64,000 nt of DNA, from NCBI RefSeq assembly GCF_030814715.1, contig NZ_JAUSVO010000001.1, forward strand, positions 558,001-622,000, written 5' to 3'. Positions 17,764-27,189 of the stretch are shown piece after piece. Within the stretch, counting starts at the first letter, position 1. Every line of letters begins with the position of its first letter. The stretch comes from Kaistia dalseonensis (lineage in GTDB: Bacteria; Pseudomonadota; Alphaproteobacteria; Rhizobiales; Kaistiaceae). Made by a program: the position numbers and the translations under genes. A model generated the notes under the pieces. The model did no database searches. It was not told where the DNA came from and saw only the letters and a list, made by a program, of their open reading frames with translations.

Positions 17764-19521
17764 ATGAATATCTTCCGCGATTTCACCACCCGGGTCTCCT
17801 CGGCCGTGCAGGTCATCCTGGCCGCGCGCGGGAGCGAGGGCGCCGATCTCTCGCGCATCGTCGTCGAGCCCCCGCGCGATGCCGCGCATGGCGATCTCTC
17901 GACCAATGCCGCCATGGTGCTGGCCAAGCCGCTCGGTCTGAAGCCGCGCGATCTGGCCGAGGCGATTGCCGGCCGGCTGCGCGATGATGCCGACGTCGCT
18001 TCGGTCGAGGTGGCCGGTCCCGGCTTCATCAATATCGCGCTCGCCGAGACCTACCGCGCCGCGGCGCTGAAGGGCCTGATCGAAGCGGGCGAAGCCTATG
18101 GCCGCAGCACGCTCGGCGCGGGCCTGAAGGTCAATGTGGAATATGTCTCGGCCAACCCGACGGGGCCGATGCATGTCGGCCATTGCCGCGGCGCCGTAGT
18201 CGGCGACGCGCTCGCCAACCTGCTCGACTGGGCGGGTTTTGCCGTCACCAAGGAATATTACATCAACGACGCCGGCGGACAGGTGGATGTCCTCGCCCGC
18301 TCGGCGTTCCTGCGCTATCGTGAGGCTCTCGGCGAAGAGATCGGCGCGATCCCCGAGGGGCTCTATCCCGGCGACTACCTGAAGCCGGTCGGCGTCGCGC
18401 TCGTCGATGTCCATGGCCGCACGCTGCTCGACATGCCGGAGAGCAAGTGGCTGCCGATCGTCCGTGAGGCGGCGATCAGCGCGATGATGCTGATGATCCG
18501 CGACGACCTCGCGCTGCTCAACGTCCATCACGACGTGTTCTTCTCCGAGCGGTCGCTCTCCGGCGCCAATGGCGGCAAGATCGCGTCGACGATCGAGGAC
18601 ATGGAGAAGAAGGGCTTCGTCTATCGTGGCACGTTGCCGCCGCCCAAGGGGCAGTTGCCCGAGGATTGGGAAGACCGCGAACAGCTTCTCTTCCGCGCCA
18701 CCGATGTCGGCGACGATATCGATCGCCCGCTGATGAAGTCGGATGGCAGCTACACCTACTTTGCCGGCGACGTCGCCTACTTCAAGGACAAGTTCGATCG
18801 CGGCTTCCGCCGCATGATCTATGTGCTCGGCGCTGATCATGGTGGCTATGTGAAGCGCCTGCAGGCGGTCGGCCGGGCCATTTCGGGCGGTACCGCGTCT
18901 GTCGAGGTGTTGCTGTGCCAACTCGTGAAGCTCTATCGCGGCGGCGAGCCGGTGCGCATGTCGAAGCGCTCGGGCGATTTCGTCACGCTGCGCGACGTGG
19001 TCGAGGAAGTCGGCCGTGATGCCGTGCGCTTCATGATGCTCTACCGCAAGAGCGATGCGCCGCTCGATTTCGACTTCCAGAAGGTGACGGAACAGTCGAA
19101 GGACAATCCGGTCTTCTACGTCCAGTACGGCCATGCCCGCGCGGCATCGATCCTGCGCAACGCGGCGAACGACATGCCGACGCTCGATCTCTCGGCGACG
19201 GCACTGGCGAATGCTGACCTGTCTCTGCTCTCGGATCAGGGCGAAATCAGCCTGCAGCGGCGGCTCGCAGAGTTCCCGCGGATCATCGAGGGGGCATCCG
19301 AGGCGCATGAGCCGCACCGGATCGCGTTCTACCTTTATGAACTGGCGGCGGAGTTCCATCAGCAGTGGAATCGCGGCAAGGATCTGCCGCAATTACGATT
19401 TATTAACGTTGAAGAACCAGAGTTGACATCGGCGCGGCTTGCCCTTGTTCATGCCACAAAGCTGGTGCTGTCATCCGGATTGCTGGTGCTTGGGGTCAGT
19501 GCACCGGAAGAAATGCGCTGA
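17764..19521 (+). CDS. argS: Arginyl-tRNA synthetase
   Basis: Charges tRNA-Arg with arginine. The 585-residue class I enzyme has the Arg-tRNA-recognition Add1 domain at the N-terminus, the HIGH-type motif in [15 protein letters not shown] near 129-143, the KMSKS counterpart MSKRSGDF near 400-407, and the helical anticodon-binding domain at the C-terminus (DALR type, from about 460). Full length. It precedes the SPOR-domain gene by 64 bp. Confidence 0.96.
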   Translation: MNIFRDFTTRVSSAVQVILAARGSEGADLSRIVVEPPRDAAHGDLSTNAAMVLAKPLGLKPRDLAEAIAGRLRDDADVASVEVAGPGFINIALAETYRAAALKGLIEAGEAYGRSTLGAGLKVNVEYVSANPTGPMHVGHCRGAVVGDALANLLDWAGFAVTKEYYINDAGGQVDVLARSAFLRYREALGEEIGAIPEGLYPGDYLKPVGVALVDVHGRTLLDMPESKWLPIVREAAISAMMLMIRDDLALLNVHHDVFFSERSLSGANGGKIASTIEDMEKKGFVYRGTLPPPKGQLPEDWEDREQLLFRATDVGDDIDRPLMKSDGSYTYFAGDVAYFKDKFDRGFRRMIYVLGADHGGYVKRLQAVGRAISGGTASVEVLLCQLVKLYRGGEPVRMSKRSGDFVTLRDVVEEVGRDAVRFMMLYRKSDAPLDFDFQKVTEQSKDNPVFYVQYGHARAASILRNAANDMPTLDLSATALANADLSLLSDQGEISLQRRLAEFPRIIEGASEAHEPHRIAFYLYELAAEFHQQWNRGKDLPQLRFINVEEPELTSARLALVHATKLVLSSGLLVLGVSAPEEMR

Positions 19522-19585
19522 GGCGCGCTTCCGTTGCCGGTGACTTCTGGTCACGGCACGAGTGTTACACGGAAAGTGGAGCGCG

Positions 19586-21322
19586 ATGGCGGATCGCTAC
19601 GACAATTCCTTCTCGCGCCGGCCGAACGCGGCCGACAGCGCGACCGGCAGGCGTGCCGATCCGGCCGTCCCGGCGGAGCAGGATCCTCTGGTTGAGCTGG
19701 CGCGGATCGTGTCCGGCAAGTCGAGCTTCGATGATCTCGTCGGCGGCCGCCCGCAAGCAGCGCCGACCGTTCGTCAGCAACAGCCGCCGCAGCTTCGCCC
19801 GCAGGGCCGCGATGTTTCGTTTGATCTCGAATCGGAACTGCTGAACGACCTGCAATCGTCCTTCGATCCGACGGCCCGCCCCGCGCCGCCGCGCTATGCC
19901 GCGCCCGAGCCGGAGCGTGCCCCGGCTCGCGAATCCTTCGACCAGATGCGCCTGAGGGGAGGGCAGCCTGCCGCCCCCGCTCGCCCGCAGCAGATGGCGC
20001 CCGCGCCGGAAGACGATCCCTATGCCGGTACGGCTTACGCGACCAGCGGCTATGATGCGCCGCGGACGCCGGGCGCGCGTTCGGCCCAGCCCTTTGGTGG
20101 CGGCAGCTATCGCGCCGGCCAGGAGAACGCTGTCGATGAGCCGTCGGGCGGCTATGACGAATATTACCCTGAGGATGATCAGTCGGCCGGCTATGACGAC
20201 GATGCCGATTACGACGATCAGGCCGTCTATGCCGAAGACGAGGTCTATGAGCAGCCGGAGCGTCCGAGCCGTTCGCGCAAGGGCCTGATTACGGCCGCCA
20301 TCGTGCTGGCCGTGGTGCTGGCCGGCGGCCTCGCCGCGCTTGCGCTGAAGGACCGCAGCAGCACGATCGGCGGCGCGCCGAAGGTGATCGCTGCCGATCA
20401 GGGGCCGACCAAAGTGCAGCCGGCGGCACAGCCGAGCACGGATGACGGCCAGCAGAACAAGATGATCTACGATCGCGCAAGCCAGGACCCGTCGCAGGAG
20501 CAGCTCGTGCTGCCCGATGACGGTGCGATCGACCAGGCCGCGCCTTCGAACGAGAGCGCCGCGAGCCGCGAGATTTCGCGCATCATCCTTCCCGGCGCGC
20601 CGGGCAGTGCGACGAGTTCGGACGTATCCAATGCGATGAACGCGGCTTCGGCGCCGGCGGATGATGCCACGGCCGATGATTCCGATGCGGGGCCGCGCAA
20701 GGTTCGCACCGTCGTGGTCAAGCCCGATGGCACCATCATATCGAGCGAGGCGCAGCCGAAGGATGCGAGCGGCGCAACCGCTGCGGCCACGGCACCGACA
20801 CAGCTCGCCATGACGCCGCCGACGTCGGACCCCGCCTCGCCGGTCGTGTCAGCGCCGGCTTCAACCCCGGCACCCACGACCGCTGCGCCCGCAACGACGC
20901 TGCCCAGTGATGCGGCCGCCTCGACCAAGGACGCTTCGCAACTGACCGAGCCGGCGGCTGCACCGCGCGCTGCCGCCGCACCCAAGCCAACCACGCGCCC
21001 GACCCCGAGCGACGCACCGGCGCAGACCGCCGCCGCTGCATCGACGCAGGACGCGGCGCCCGCTTCGGCCGGTGGTGGCTTCGTGGTGCAGATCACCTCG
21101 CAGCGGACGCAGGATCAGGCGCTCGCCGCCTATAAGAGCCTGCAGCGCAAGTTCCCGAGCGTGCTCGGCAGCCAGCAGCCGGATGTCGTGCGTGCCGATC
21201 TCGGCGCCAAGGGCGTATTCTACCGCGTGCGCGTCGGGCCGATGGCCACGCGCGACCAGGCTGTGTCGTTCTGCGAATCCCTGCGTGCCGCCGGCGGCGA
21301 CTGCATCGTTCAGAAGAACTGA
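19586..21322 (+). CDS. SPOR-domain inner-membrane protein
   Basis: A 578-residue bitopic protein likely acting at the division septum. The first ~230 residues are polar, Asp/Tyr-rich and low-complexity; a single membrane helix (GLITAAIVLAVVLAGGLAAL) lies near 233-252. A long Ala/Pro/Thr/Ser-rich periplasmic linker follows (about 270-490), then a SPOR domain at about 500-576 (FVVQITSQRTQDQALAAYKS and YRVRVGPMATRDQA). SPOR domains bind peptidoglycan stripped of stem peptides, which fits the adjacent nagZ, a wall-recycling gene. The ATG at 19586 is preferred over the GTG at 19562 because of the GGAAAGTGGA ribosome site. Confidence 0.88.
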   Translation: MADRYDNSFSRRPNAADSATGRRADPAVPAEQDPLVELARIVSGKSSFDDLVGGRPQAAPTVRQQQPPQLRPQGRDVSFDLESELLNDLQSSFDPTARPAPPRYAAPEPERAPARESFDQMRLRGGQPAAPARPQQMAPAPEDDPYAGTAYATSGYDAPRTPGARSAQPFGGGSYRAGQENAVDEPSGGYDEYYPEDDQSAGYDDDADYDDQAVYAEDEVYEQPERPSRSRKGLITAAIVLAVVLAGGLAALALKDRSSTIGGAPKVIAADQGPTKVQPAAQPSTDDGQQNKMIYDRASQDPSQEQLVLPDDGAIDQAAPSNESAASREISRIILPGAPGSATSSDVSNAMNAASAPADDATADDSDAGPRKVRTVVVKPDGTIISSEAQPKDASGATAAATAPTQLAMTPPTSDPASPVVSAPASTPAPTTAAPATTLPSDAAASTKDASQLTEPAAAPRAAAAPKPTTRPTPSDAPAQTAAAASTQDAAPASAGGGFVVQITSQRTQDQALAAYKSLQRKFPSVLGSQQPDVVRADLGAKGVFYRVRVGPMATRDQAVSFCESLRAAGGDCIVQKN

Positions 21323-21404
21323 TCGGTTCAACACGAGGCGCGTGACAGGCGGCGGAGCCAATCCGCCGCTTGCGATTGCGCCCTCCAGCGGCTAAGGCCC
21401 AAGC

Positions 21405-22457
21405 ATGACAGCGAAAGCCTTCATTTCCGGCTGTGCCGGCCGCAGCCTCTCCGCCGACGAGATCGCGTTTTTCCGCGACGAGCGGCCATGGGGGCTGATC
21501 CTCTTCAAGCGCAATATCGGTACAGCGGAAGAGGTCTGCGAACTGGTCGCGACGTTCCGCGAGGCGCTCGGCGATCCGGATCGCCCGGTCCTCATCGACC
21601 AGGAGGGCGGGCGCGTCCAGCGCATCGGGCCGCCGCTCTGGAAGAGCCGGCCGGCCGCGCGCTATGCCGGCATTCTCCATGCCGAGGACGAGGCGGCCGG
21701 GCGGCGCATGGCCTGGCTGCATGCGCGGCTGATCGCGGCCGACCTGCTCGATCTCGGCGTGACGGTGGATTGCCTTCCCGTGGTCGATGTCGCGACGCCG
21801 CGCACCCATCAGGCGATCGGCGACCGCGCCTTTGCCGATGATCCCGATCGTGTCGCGCTGCTCGGGCGCGCCGTCGCGGAGGGGCTGGAGGCCGGCGGCG
21901 TCCTGCCCGTCATGAAGCACATGCCGGGGCACGGCCGCGCCACTGCCGACAGCCATTATGATCTGCCCTCGGTCGATGTCGGCCTCGAGACGCTGAAGCG
22001 GACTGATTTCGCGCCCTTCCGCGCGCTGGCCGATCTGCCCATGGCGATGACCGCCCATATTCTCTTCACCGCGATCGACCCGGACCGGCCCGCCACGACT
22101 TCGCCGCGTATCGTCGAGGAAATCATCCGCGGCTGGATCGGCTTTGACGGCCTGCTGATGAGCGATGATCTGTCGATGCAGGCGCTGGGCTCCGTGCCGG
22201 GGCTCGGCAGCGATTTCTCGAGCCGCGCCTCGGCCGTGCTCGCTGCCGGATGCGACACGGTCCTGCATTGCAACGGCCTCATGGACGAGATGCGCGCCGT
22301 CGCCGCGGCCGTGCCGGAGCTTGCCGGCCGGTCGGCCGAGCGGGCAGCGACGGCTCTTGCCGCGCGCAAGGCGCCGCATCCGCTGGACCGCGAATCGGCC
22401 GAGGCCGAATATGCGACGCTCGCCGAGCGCGCGGGCTGGCCGCCGGCCACGGCCTGA
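21405..22457 (+). CDS. nagZ: Beta-N-acetylhexosaminidase (family GH3)
   Basis: Cytoplasmic glycosidase that removes N-acetylglucosamine from muropeptides in cell wall recycling. The 350-residue protein has the NagZ signature KHMPGHGRATADSH near residues 172-185, containing the flexible-loop catalytic His, and the nucleophile Asp in MSDDLSMQAL near 253-262. No signal peptide is present, as expected. It lies between the SPOR gene and scpA in the same direction. Confidence 0.95.
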   Translation: MTAKAFISGCAGRSLSADEIAFFRDERPWGLILFKRNIGTAEEVCELVATFREALGDPDRPVLIDQEGGRVQRIGPPLWKSRPAARYAGILHAEDEAAGRRMAWLHARLIAADLLDLGVTVDCLPVVDVATPRTHQAIGDRAFADDPDRVALLGRAVAEGLEAGGVLPVMKHMPGHGRATADSHYDLPSVDVGLETLKRTDFAPFRALADLPMAMTAHILFTAIDPDRPATTSPRIVEEIIRGWIGFDGLLMSDDLSMQALGSVPGLGSDFSSRASAVLAAGCDTVLHCNGLMDEMRAVAAAVPELAGRSAERAATALAARKAPHPLDRESAEAEYATLAERAGWPPATA

Positions 22458-22475
22458 GCGGGAAAGCCAGGCGGA

Positions 22476-23294
22476 ATGGCCCGGGAGAGCACGACCGACG
22501 GCCAGAGTGATCTCTGGGACATGCAGGAGCGGCCCGGCGCCAATAATGGCCCCGACCGCGCGCTGGTTGTCGACGTCGATGGCTTCGAGGGTCCGCTCGA
22601 CCTCCTGCTCGCTTTGGCGCGCACGCAGAAGGTCGATCTCGCCAAGATCTCGATCCTCGCGCTGGCCGAGCAATATCTGAGCTATATCGAGGAATTGCGC
22701 CGACTCCGGCTCGAACTCGCCGCCGACTATCTCGTCATGGCGGCGTGGCTCGCTTATCTGAAATCGCGGCTGTTGCTGCCCGAGCCCGAGCCGGGCGAGG
22801 AGCCGACCGGCATCGAGCTGGCAGCGGCGCTCGCCTTCCGCCTGCGACGGCTGGAGGCGATGCGCGACGCGGCGGCCAAGCTCGTCAATCGCGACCGTCT
22901 CGGCCGCGAGGTCTTCGAGCGCGGCGCGCCCGAGCCGATCGAGATTGTCAAAAAGCACGAATTCACTGCGACGCTGTATGATCTCTTGACCGCCTATGCG
23001 GCGCAGCGCCAGCGACAGATGATCTCGATCGTCCATGTCCGCCGGCGCGAGGTCTGGTCGCTCGCCGAAGGCCGGGAGATCCTGACGCGGATGATCGGCG
23101 AGATCGCGGAGTGGACGCCGATGGATGTGTTCCTGTCACCCTGGATCCTGACACCGGAAATGCGCGCCACGGTGCTGGCGAGTTCGTTCAGCGCCAGTCT
23201 CGAACTGGTGCGCGAGGGGCGCATGGAACTGCGACAGGAACAGGCGTTCGGCGCGCTAATGATGCGTGGCCGGGAGGATGGACGCGATGGATGA
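22476..23294 (+). CDS. scpA: Segregation and condensation protein A
   Basis: Kleisin subunit that bridges SMC heads with ScpB in chromosome condensation. The 272-residue protein begins with a 33-residue polar leader, then the kleisin N-terminal domain (VDGFEGPLDLLLALARTQKVD from about residue 30). The winged-helix C-terminal domain follows, including TPMDVFLSPWI-like sequence near 212. The last 8 codons overlap the scpB coding region. The nagZ-scpA gap is 18 bp. Confidence 0.94.
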   Translation: MARESTTDGQSDLWDMQERPGANNGPDRALVVDVDGFEGPLDLLLALARTQKVDLAKISILALAEQYLSYIEELRRLRLELAADYLVMAAWLAYLKSRLLLPEPEPGEEPTGIELAAALAFRLRRLEAMRDAAAKLVNRDRLGREVFERGAPEPIEIVKKHEFTATLYDLLTAYAAQRQRQMISIVHVRRREVWSLAEGREILTRMIGEIAEWTPMDVFLSPWILTPEMRATVLASSFSASLELVREGRMELRQEQAFGALMMRGREDGRDG

Positions 23295-23961
23295 GCGTGG
23301 CATCGTCAACCTGATGGCGTCCGAAGGGCAGCGGCTGGCGCTGCGCATGGTGGAGGCCTTGCTCTTCGCCAGCAATGCGCCGCTTTCGAAATCCGACATA
23401 GAATCGCGCCTGCCGGAAGGCAGCAATGTCGACGCGCTGCTGATCGAGTTGCAGCACGCCTATTCCGGGCGCGGGGTCAATCTGGTCCAGGTCGCCGGCA
23501 AGTGGATGTTCCGCACCGCGAGCGATCTCGCCTTCCTGCTGCAGCGCGATCAGGGCGAGCAGAAGAAGCTCTCGCGCGCCGCGCTCGAAACGCTCGCCAT
23601 CATCGCCTATCACCAGCCGGTGACGCGCGCCGAGATCGAGGAGATCCGTGGCGTCTCGACCTCGAAGGGCACGGTCGACGTGCTGATGGAACTGGGCTGG
23701 ATCAAGATGCGCGGCCGCCGCCGCACGCCCGGCCGGCCGATCACCTATGGCACGACCGAGACATTCCTGGTTCATTTCGGCCTTGATGTGATCGGCGATC
23801 TGCCCGGCCTCGACGAACTGAAGGGGGCAGGGCTGCTCGACGGGCGCATCCCGGCGGGCTTCTCCGTGCCTGAACCGCGTGACGGCGACGAATTGACCGA
23901 GGACGAAGACCCGCTCGATCCGGGCGACCTGCTCGCCTCGCATCTCGACGACGAGGGCTGA
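23287..23961 (+). CDS. scpB: Segregation and condensation protein B
   Basis: Winged-helix partner of ScpA in the SMC complex. The 224-residue product has the two tandem winged-helix domains, with MVEALLFASNAPLSKSDIE near residues 21-39 and the conserved HQPVTRAEIEEIRGV near 113-127. Start choice: the GGGAGG at 23272-23277 is well spaced for the ATG at 23287, whereas the in-frame ATG at 23278 touches it and the GTG at 23266 lacks a site. It overlaps the scpA end by 8 bp. The C-terminal 40 residues are acidic and probably disordered. Confidence 0.93.
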   Translation: MDERGIVNLMASEGQRLALRMVEALLFASNAPLSKSDIESRLPEGSNVDALLIELQHAYSGRGVNLVQVAGKWMFRTASDLAFLLQRDQGEQKKLSRAALETLAIIAYHQPVTRAEIEEIRGVSTSKGTVDVLMELGWIKMRGRRRTPGRPITYGTTETFLVHFGLDVIGDLPGLDELKGAGLLDGRIPAGFSVPEPRDGDELTEDEDPLDPGDLLASHLDDEG

Positions 23962-24004
23962 TGTCGATGTCGACGGACGGCCGCGATCAGGCTAAACCGC
24001 TCCC

Positions 24005-25150
24005 ATGAATACATCCTCCGCCAGCAAGGCCGCCAGCGAAGACGCCAGCACGCAATCCGTCGAGCGCACCGGCTGGGGCCGGCGTGGCACCGGCGGTGTC
24101 ACCATCGCGGCGCGCCTCTGCTTCGAGAATGTCGTGCACCGCTATGGCGACACGCTCTCGCTGCGCGGCATCAAGCTCGATATCGAACCGGGCGAGGTCG
24201 TCTGCCTGCTCGGCCGTTCAGGCTGCGGCAAGACGACCCTGCTGCGCGTCACGGCCGGGCTCGAATATCCGGCCTCGGGCCGCATCACGATCAACGGCCG
24301 CGAAATCGCCGGACCATCCGTGATGCTGCCACCGGAGAAGCGCGGCATCGGGCTGATGTTCCAGGATTATGCGCTCTTCCCGCATATGACGATCCTCAAG
24401 AACGTCATCTATGGCCTCAAGGATATTCCGCGCGCCGAGGCGGAGCGGCAGGGCCATATCGCGCTCGCCCGCGTCGGCCTCGAAGGTTATGCGGCGGAGC
24501 ATCCGCATGCGCTGTCGGGCGGCGAGCAGCAGCGCGTGGCGCTTGCCCGCGCGCTGGCGCCACGGCCGAGCGTGCTGCTGATGGACGAGCCGTTCTCCGG
24601 TTTGGACAAGCGCCTGCGCGATCACGTCCGCGAGGAGACGATGGCGATCATCCGCGAGGCGCGGGCGACCTGCATCATCGTCACCCACGACCCGGAAGAG
24701 GCAATGCGCATGGGCGACCGGATCGCTCTGATGCGTCAGGGCCGCCTGCTGCAGGTCGGCACGGCGCGCGATCTCTATGAAAGCCCGTCCGATCTCTACG
24801 CGGCGCGGTTCTTCTCGGAACTGAACGAGTTCGAAGGCGTCGCCAGGGGCGGCATGGTCGAGACGCCCGTGGGCATGGTCTCCGCCCATGGCCGCGCCGA
24901 CGGCACGCCCGTCATGGTGGCGATCCGCCCGCAGGGAATCTCATTCACGACCGCAGGCGACGGCGTGGCGGGCCGCGTGGTGGGGAACCGTTTCCTCGGC
25001 GAGGTCGACCTTCTGAACGTCGCGGTCGATGGCGCGGATGTGCCCGTGCGCGTCCGGGCGCGCAATGCGGCGCCCTTCGTCGTCGGCTCTTCCGTGTGGC
25101 TCGTGCTCGATCAGCGCGATGTTCTTGTGTTTGATAAACTGGCCGCCTAG
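24005..25150 (+). CDS. Orphan ABC transporter ATP-binding subunit (FbpC/PotA-like)
   Basis: A 381-residue importer-type ATPase. Visible motifs are Walker A LLGRSGCGKTT (68-78), the signature LSGGEQQRVALARAL (about 167-181), Walker B VLLMDEPFSGLD (about 188-199) and the H-loop IVTHDPEEA (about 222-230). A C-terminal TOBE-type regulatory domain occupies about 280-378. This layout is typical of iron(III), sulfate, spermidine or molybdate importers. An unusual 35-residue polar N-terminal extension precedes the ATPase fold. No permease or binding-protein gene is adjacent: it lies between scpB and tatA, so its substrate and partners must be encoded elsewhere. Confidence 0.88.
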   Translation: MNTSSASKAASEDASTQSVERTGWGRRGTGGVTIAARLCFENVVHRYGDTLSLRGIKLDIEPGEVVCLLGRSGCGKTTLLRVTAGLEYPASGRITINGREIAGPSVMLPPEKRGIGLMFQDYALFPHMTILKNVIYGLKDIPRAEAERQGHIALARVGLEGYAAEHPHALSGGEQQRVALARALAPRPSVLLMDEPFSGLDKRLRDHVREETMAIIREARATCIIVTHDPEEAMRMGDRIALMRQGRLLQVGTARDLYESPSDLYAARFFSELNEFEGVARGGMVETPVGMVSAHGRADGTPVMVAIRPQGISFTTAGDGVAGRVVGNRFLGEVDLLNVAVDGADVPVRVRARNAAPFVVGSSVWLVLDQRDVLVFDKLAA

Positions 25151-25174
25151 CCCTACATGCCAATAAGGCATTGG

Positions 25175-25203
25175 TTGCGGCGTTGCGGCGGGTCTGCGAT
25201 AGT
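25175..25203 (+). promoter_or_regulatory. Candidate promoter of tatABC
   Basis: TTGCGG (25175-25180), 17 bp spacer, GATAGT (25198-25203), 45 bp before the tatA ATG and just after the ABC ATPase stop. The arrangement closely resembles the yajC promoter at 34002-34029. Confidence 0.5.
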
Positions 25204-25247
25204 CCGCCCCCAAACACGCGGACGCGTCATTTTTTGGAGATGGTTTG

Positions 25248-25481
25248 ATGGGTTCTTTCAGCATCTGGCACTGGCTTATCGTGCTGGTTATCGTCCTCCT
25301 GCTCTTCGGCAAGGGCAAGATTTCGGACGTGATGGGCGACATGGCCAAGGGCGTCAAGAGCTTCAAGAAGGGGCTCGCCGATGAGGACGAGACCCCCGCA
25401 AAGCCTGCCGGCTCGACCCTCGATCACAAGCCGGCCGACGTCGTGAACGCGACGACCGACGAAAAGAGCCGCGCAAGCTGA
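25248..25481 (+). CDS. tatA: Twin-arginine translocase subunit TatA
   Basis: Pore-forming subunit of the Tat pathway for folded proteins. The 77-residue protein has an N-terminal membrane helix ([20 protein letters not shown], about 6-25) with the FGKGKI hinge, an amphipathic helix ([12 protein letters not shown]) and a polar tail. The ATG at 25248 is used; the TTG just upstream is a weaker alternative. tatB starts 81 bp downstream, with a short GC-rich hairpin between them that may tune their ratio. Confidence 0.95.
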   Translation: MGSFSIWHWLIVLVIVLLLFGKGKISDVMGDMAKGVKSFKKGLADEDETPAKPAGSTLDHKPADVVNATTDEKSRAS

Positions 25482-25513
25482 CGCCTGGACGAGGACGGCG
25501 AAGCGGCCTTGAC

Positions 25514-25534
25514 CACCCGTGCCCGGCGCGGGTG
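25514..25534 (+). terminator. Weak hairpin between tatA and tatB
   Basis: CACCCG (25514-25519), 9 nt loop, CGGGTG (25529-25534), with no T-run. Possibly an attenuating or stabilising stem that lets TatA be made in excess of TatB; this is only an inference. Confidence 0.3.
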
Positions 25535-25562
25535 AGCGGGGCGTGCCGGCCGGTATAATGTG

Positions 25563-26369
25563 ATGTTCGACATCGGCTGGAGCGAAATCCTCGTCATCGC
25601 CATCGTGGCGATCGTCGTGGTTGGACCCAAAGATCTGCCGCCCATGCTGCGCGCGTTCGGCCGGACCATCGGCAAGATGCGGCGCATGGCCGGCGAGTTC
25701 CAGGGCCAGTTCAACGAAGCGCTGCGCGAAGCGGAACTCGATGGCGTCAAGGACTCGATCAACGAGTTGCGCGCCCTCAATCCGATGAACGACATCCGCA
25801 AGAGCCTGGATGTGTCGGCGGCGATCGCCAAGCCGGCTGCACCGCCCGTGCCACCCCCGATCGACCAGCCGCCGCAACTGGCGACCGACGCCGATCTGGA
25901 GCCCGCGCCGGCTCCTGTTCCGGCTCCGGCTCCGGCTCCGGTCATTCCCGCGGCGGCGGCCGTTCCGGTCATCGCGGCGGATGCTGAGCCCGTCGTCGAG
26001 AAGCCGAAGCGGGCAACCCCGCGCAAGCCGAAGGCGTCGCCCTCCGAGACTTCACCGTCGGCAGCGGCCGATTTCGACGAGCCCGGCCTGCCGCTGGAGC
26101 CGCCGGCCGCAAAGCCGCGCACGCCCCGCGCCAAGGCAGCGCCGAAGGCGCCCGTCGTGGTGGGCGAAGGCGAGGCCGTCGCGGCCCCCGTCCGCAAGCC
26201 CCGCGTCGCCAAGCCCAAGGCGGCGAATCCCGAGGTAGCGTCGATGAAGCCCGAGGCCGAGACCGCCGTGGCATCCATTGCCTCGGCTCCGCCGGTCGGA
26301 ACACCGTCTTCCGTCGAGCCGGTGGTCGCAACGCCGTCGGCCACCAGGCCTGAAGAGCAGAATTCATGA
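25563..26369 (+). CDS. tatB: Twin-arginine translocase subunit TatB
   Basis: Part of the TatBC receptor for twin-arginine signal peptides. The 268-residue protein begins MFDIGWSEILVIAIVAIVVV with the TatB-type Glu in the membrane helix, then VGPKDLPPMLRAFGRTIGKM and an amphipathic helix to about residue 75. The rest is a Pro/Ala/Lys-rich, low-complexity tail with PAPVPAPAPAPV-type runs, far longer than in E. coli TatB (171 residues) but not unusual for alphaproteobacteria. The ATG at 25563 follows an immediately upstream GTG. The stop overlaps tatC by four bases. Confidence 0.93.
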   Translation: MFDIGWSEILVIAIVAIVVVGPKDLPPMLRAFGRTIGKMRRMAGEFQGQFNEALREAELDGVKDSINELRALNPMNDIRKSLDVSAAIAKPAAPPVPPPIDQPPQLATDADLEPAPAPVPAPAPAPVIPAAAAVPVIAADAEPVVEKPKRATPRKPKASPSETSPSAAADFDEPGLPLEPPAAKPRTPRAKAAPKAPVVVGEGEAVAAPVRKPRVAKPKAANPEVASMKPEAETAVASIASAPPVGTPSSVEPVVATPSATRPEEQNS

Positions 26370-27184
26370 GCGATAAATCGACGGACGAAGACGAGATCGA
26401 AGCGAGCCGCATGCCGCTTCTCGATCATCTGATCGAGCTGCGCTCGCGGCTGATGTGGGCGATCGGCGCGATCATTCTTGCCTTCTTTGTCTGCTTCTTC
26501 TTCGCCGGCCGGATCTACAATATCCTCGTCATCCCCTATGAATGGGCGGTCGGGCCCGCCCAGGACATCAGGCTGATCTATACGGCGCCACAGGAATATT
26601 TCCTGACCCAGATGAAGCTCGCCCTGTTCGGCGCGGTCTTCATCGCCTTCCCGGTCATCGCGACGCAGATCTACAAATTCGCAGCGCCCGGGCTCTACAA
26701 GCACGAGCGCAACGCCTTCATTCCCTATCTGATCGCGACGCCTGTCCTGTTCGTGCTCGGCGCGGCTCTGGTCTATTTCCTGATCCTGCCGACGGCGCTG
26801 CACTTCTTCCTGTCATTCCAGCAGACGGGCGGAGAGGGGAGGGCCTCGATTGAGGCGCTGTTCAAGGTCAATGAATATCTCGGCCTGATCATGACGCTGA
26901 TCCTGGCGTTCGGCCTGGTGTTCCAGTTGCCCGTGATCCTGACGCTGCTCGGCCGGGCCGGCGTGATTTCGAGCGAGGCGCTCAAGTCGAAGCGCCGTTA
27001 TGCGATCGTTCTCGCGTTCATCGCCGCCGCCGTGCTCACTCCGCCGGACCCGATCAGCCAGATAGGTCTGGCGATCCCGATTCTTCTGCTCTACGAGGTC
27101 TCAATCATCTCGGTGCGCATGGTCGAGCGTAAGAAGCAGGCGACCATCGATGCCGAGACCGGCTCGGACGTCACCCCGAGCTGA
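26366..27184 (+). CDS. tatC: Twin-arginine translocase subunit TatC
   Basis: Polytopic core of the Tat receptor. The 272-residue protein starts with a polar stretch, then MPLLDHLIELRSRLMWAIGA (about 13-32), carrying the conserved ELR segment at the cytoplasmic entrance to the first of six membrane helices. The conserved FxxFP-type loop (AVFIAFPVIATQIYKF) and the late SKRRYAIVLAFIAAAVLTPPDP segment are present. Coupled to tatB through an ATGA junction. A candidate Tat substrate, the L,D-transpeptidase at 47803, lies in this window. The tandem repeat block begins directly after the stop. Confidence 0.96.
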   Translation: MSDKSTDEDEIEASRMPLLDHLIELRSRLMWAIGAIILAFFVCFFFAGRIYNILVIPYEWAVGPAQDIRLIYTAPQEYFLTQMKLALFGAVFIAFPVIATQIYKFAAPGLYKHERNAFIPYLIATPVLFVLGAALVYFLILPTALHFFLSFQQTGGEGRASIEALFKVNEYLGLIMTLILAFGLVFQLPVILTLLGRAGVISSEALKSKRRYAIVLAFIAAAVLTPPDPISQIGLAIPILLLYEVSIISVRMVERKKQATIDAETGSDVTPS

Positions 27185-27189
27185 CGCCG

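Noticed and set aside
19391-19429. Possible CtrA-type site (TTAC...TTAAC) and a TTGACA box inside the argS 3' end
   Set aside because: The half-site spacing is 6 rather than 7 bp and there is no -10 at a proper distance, so it is probably chance.
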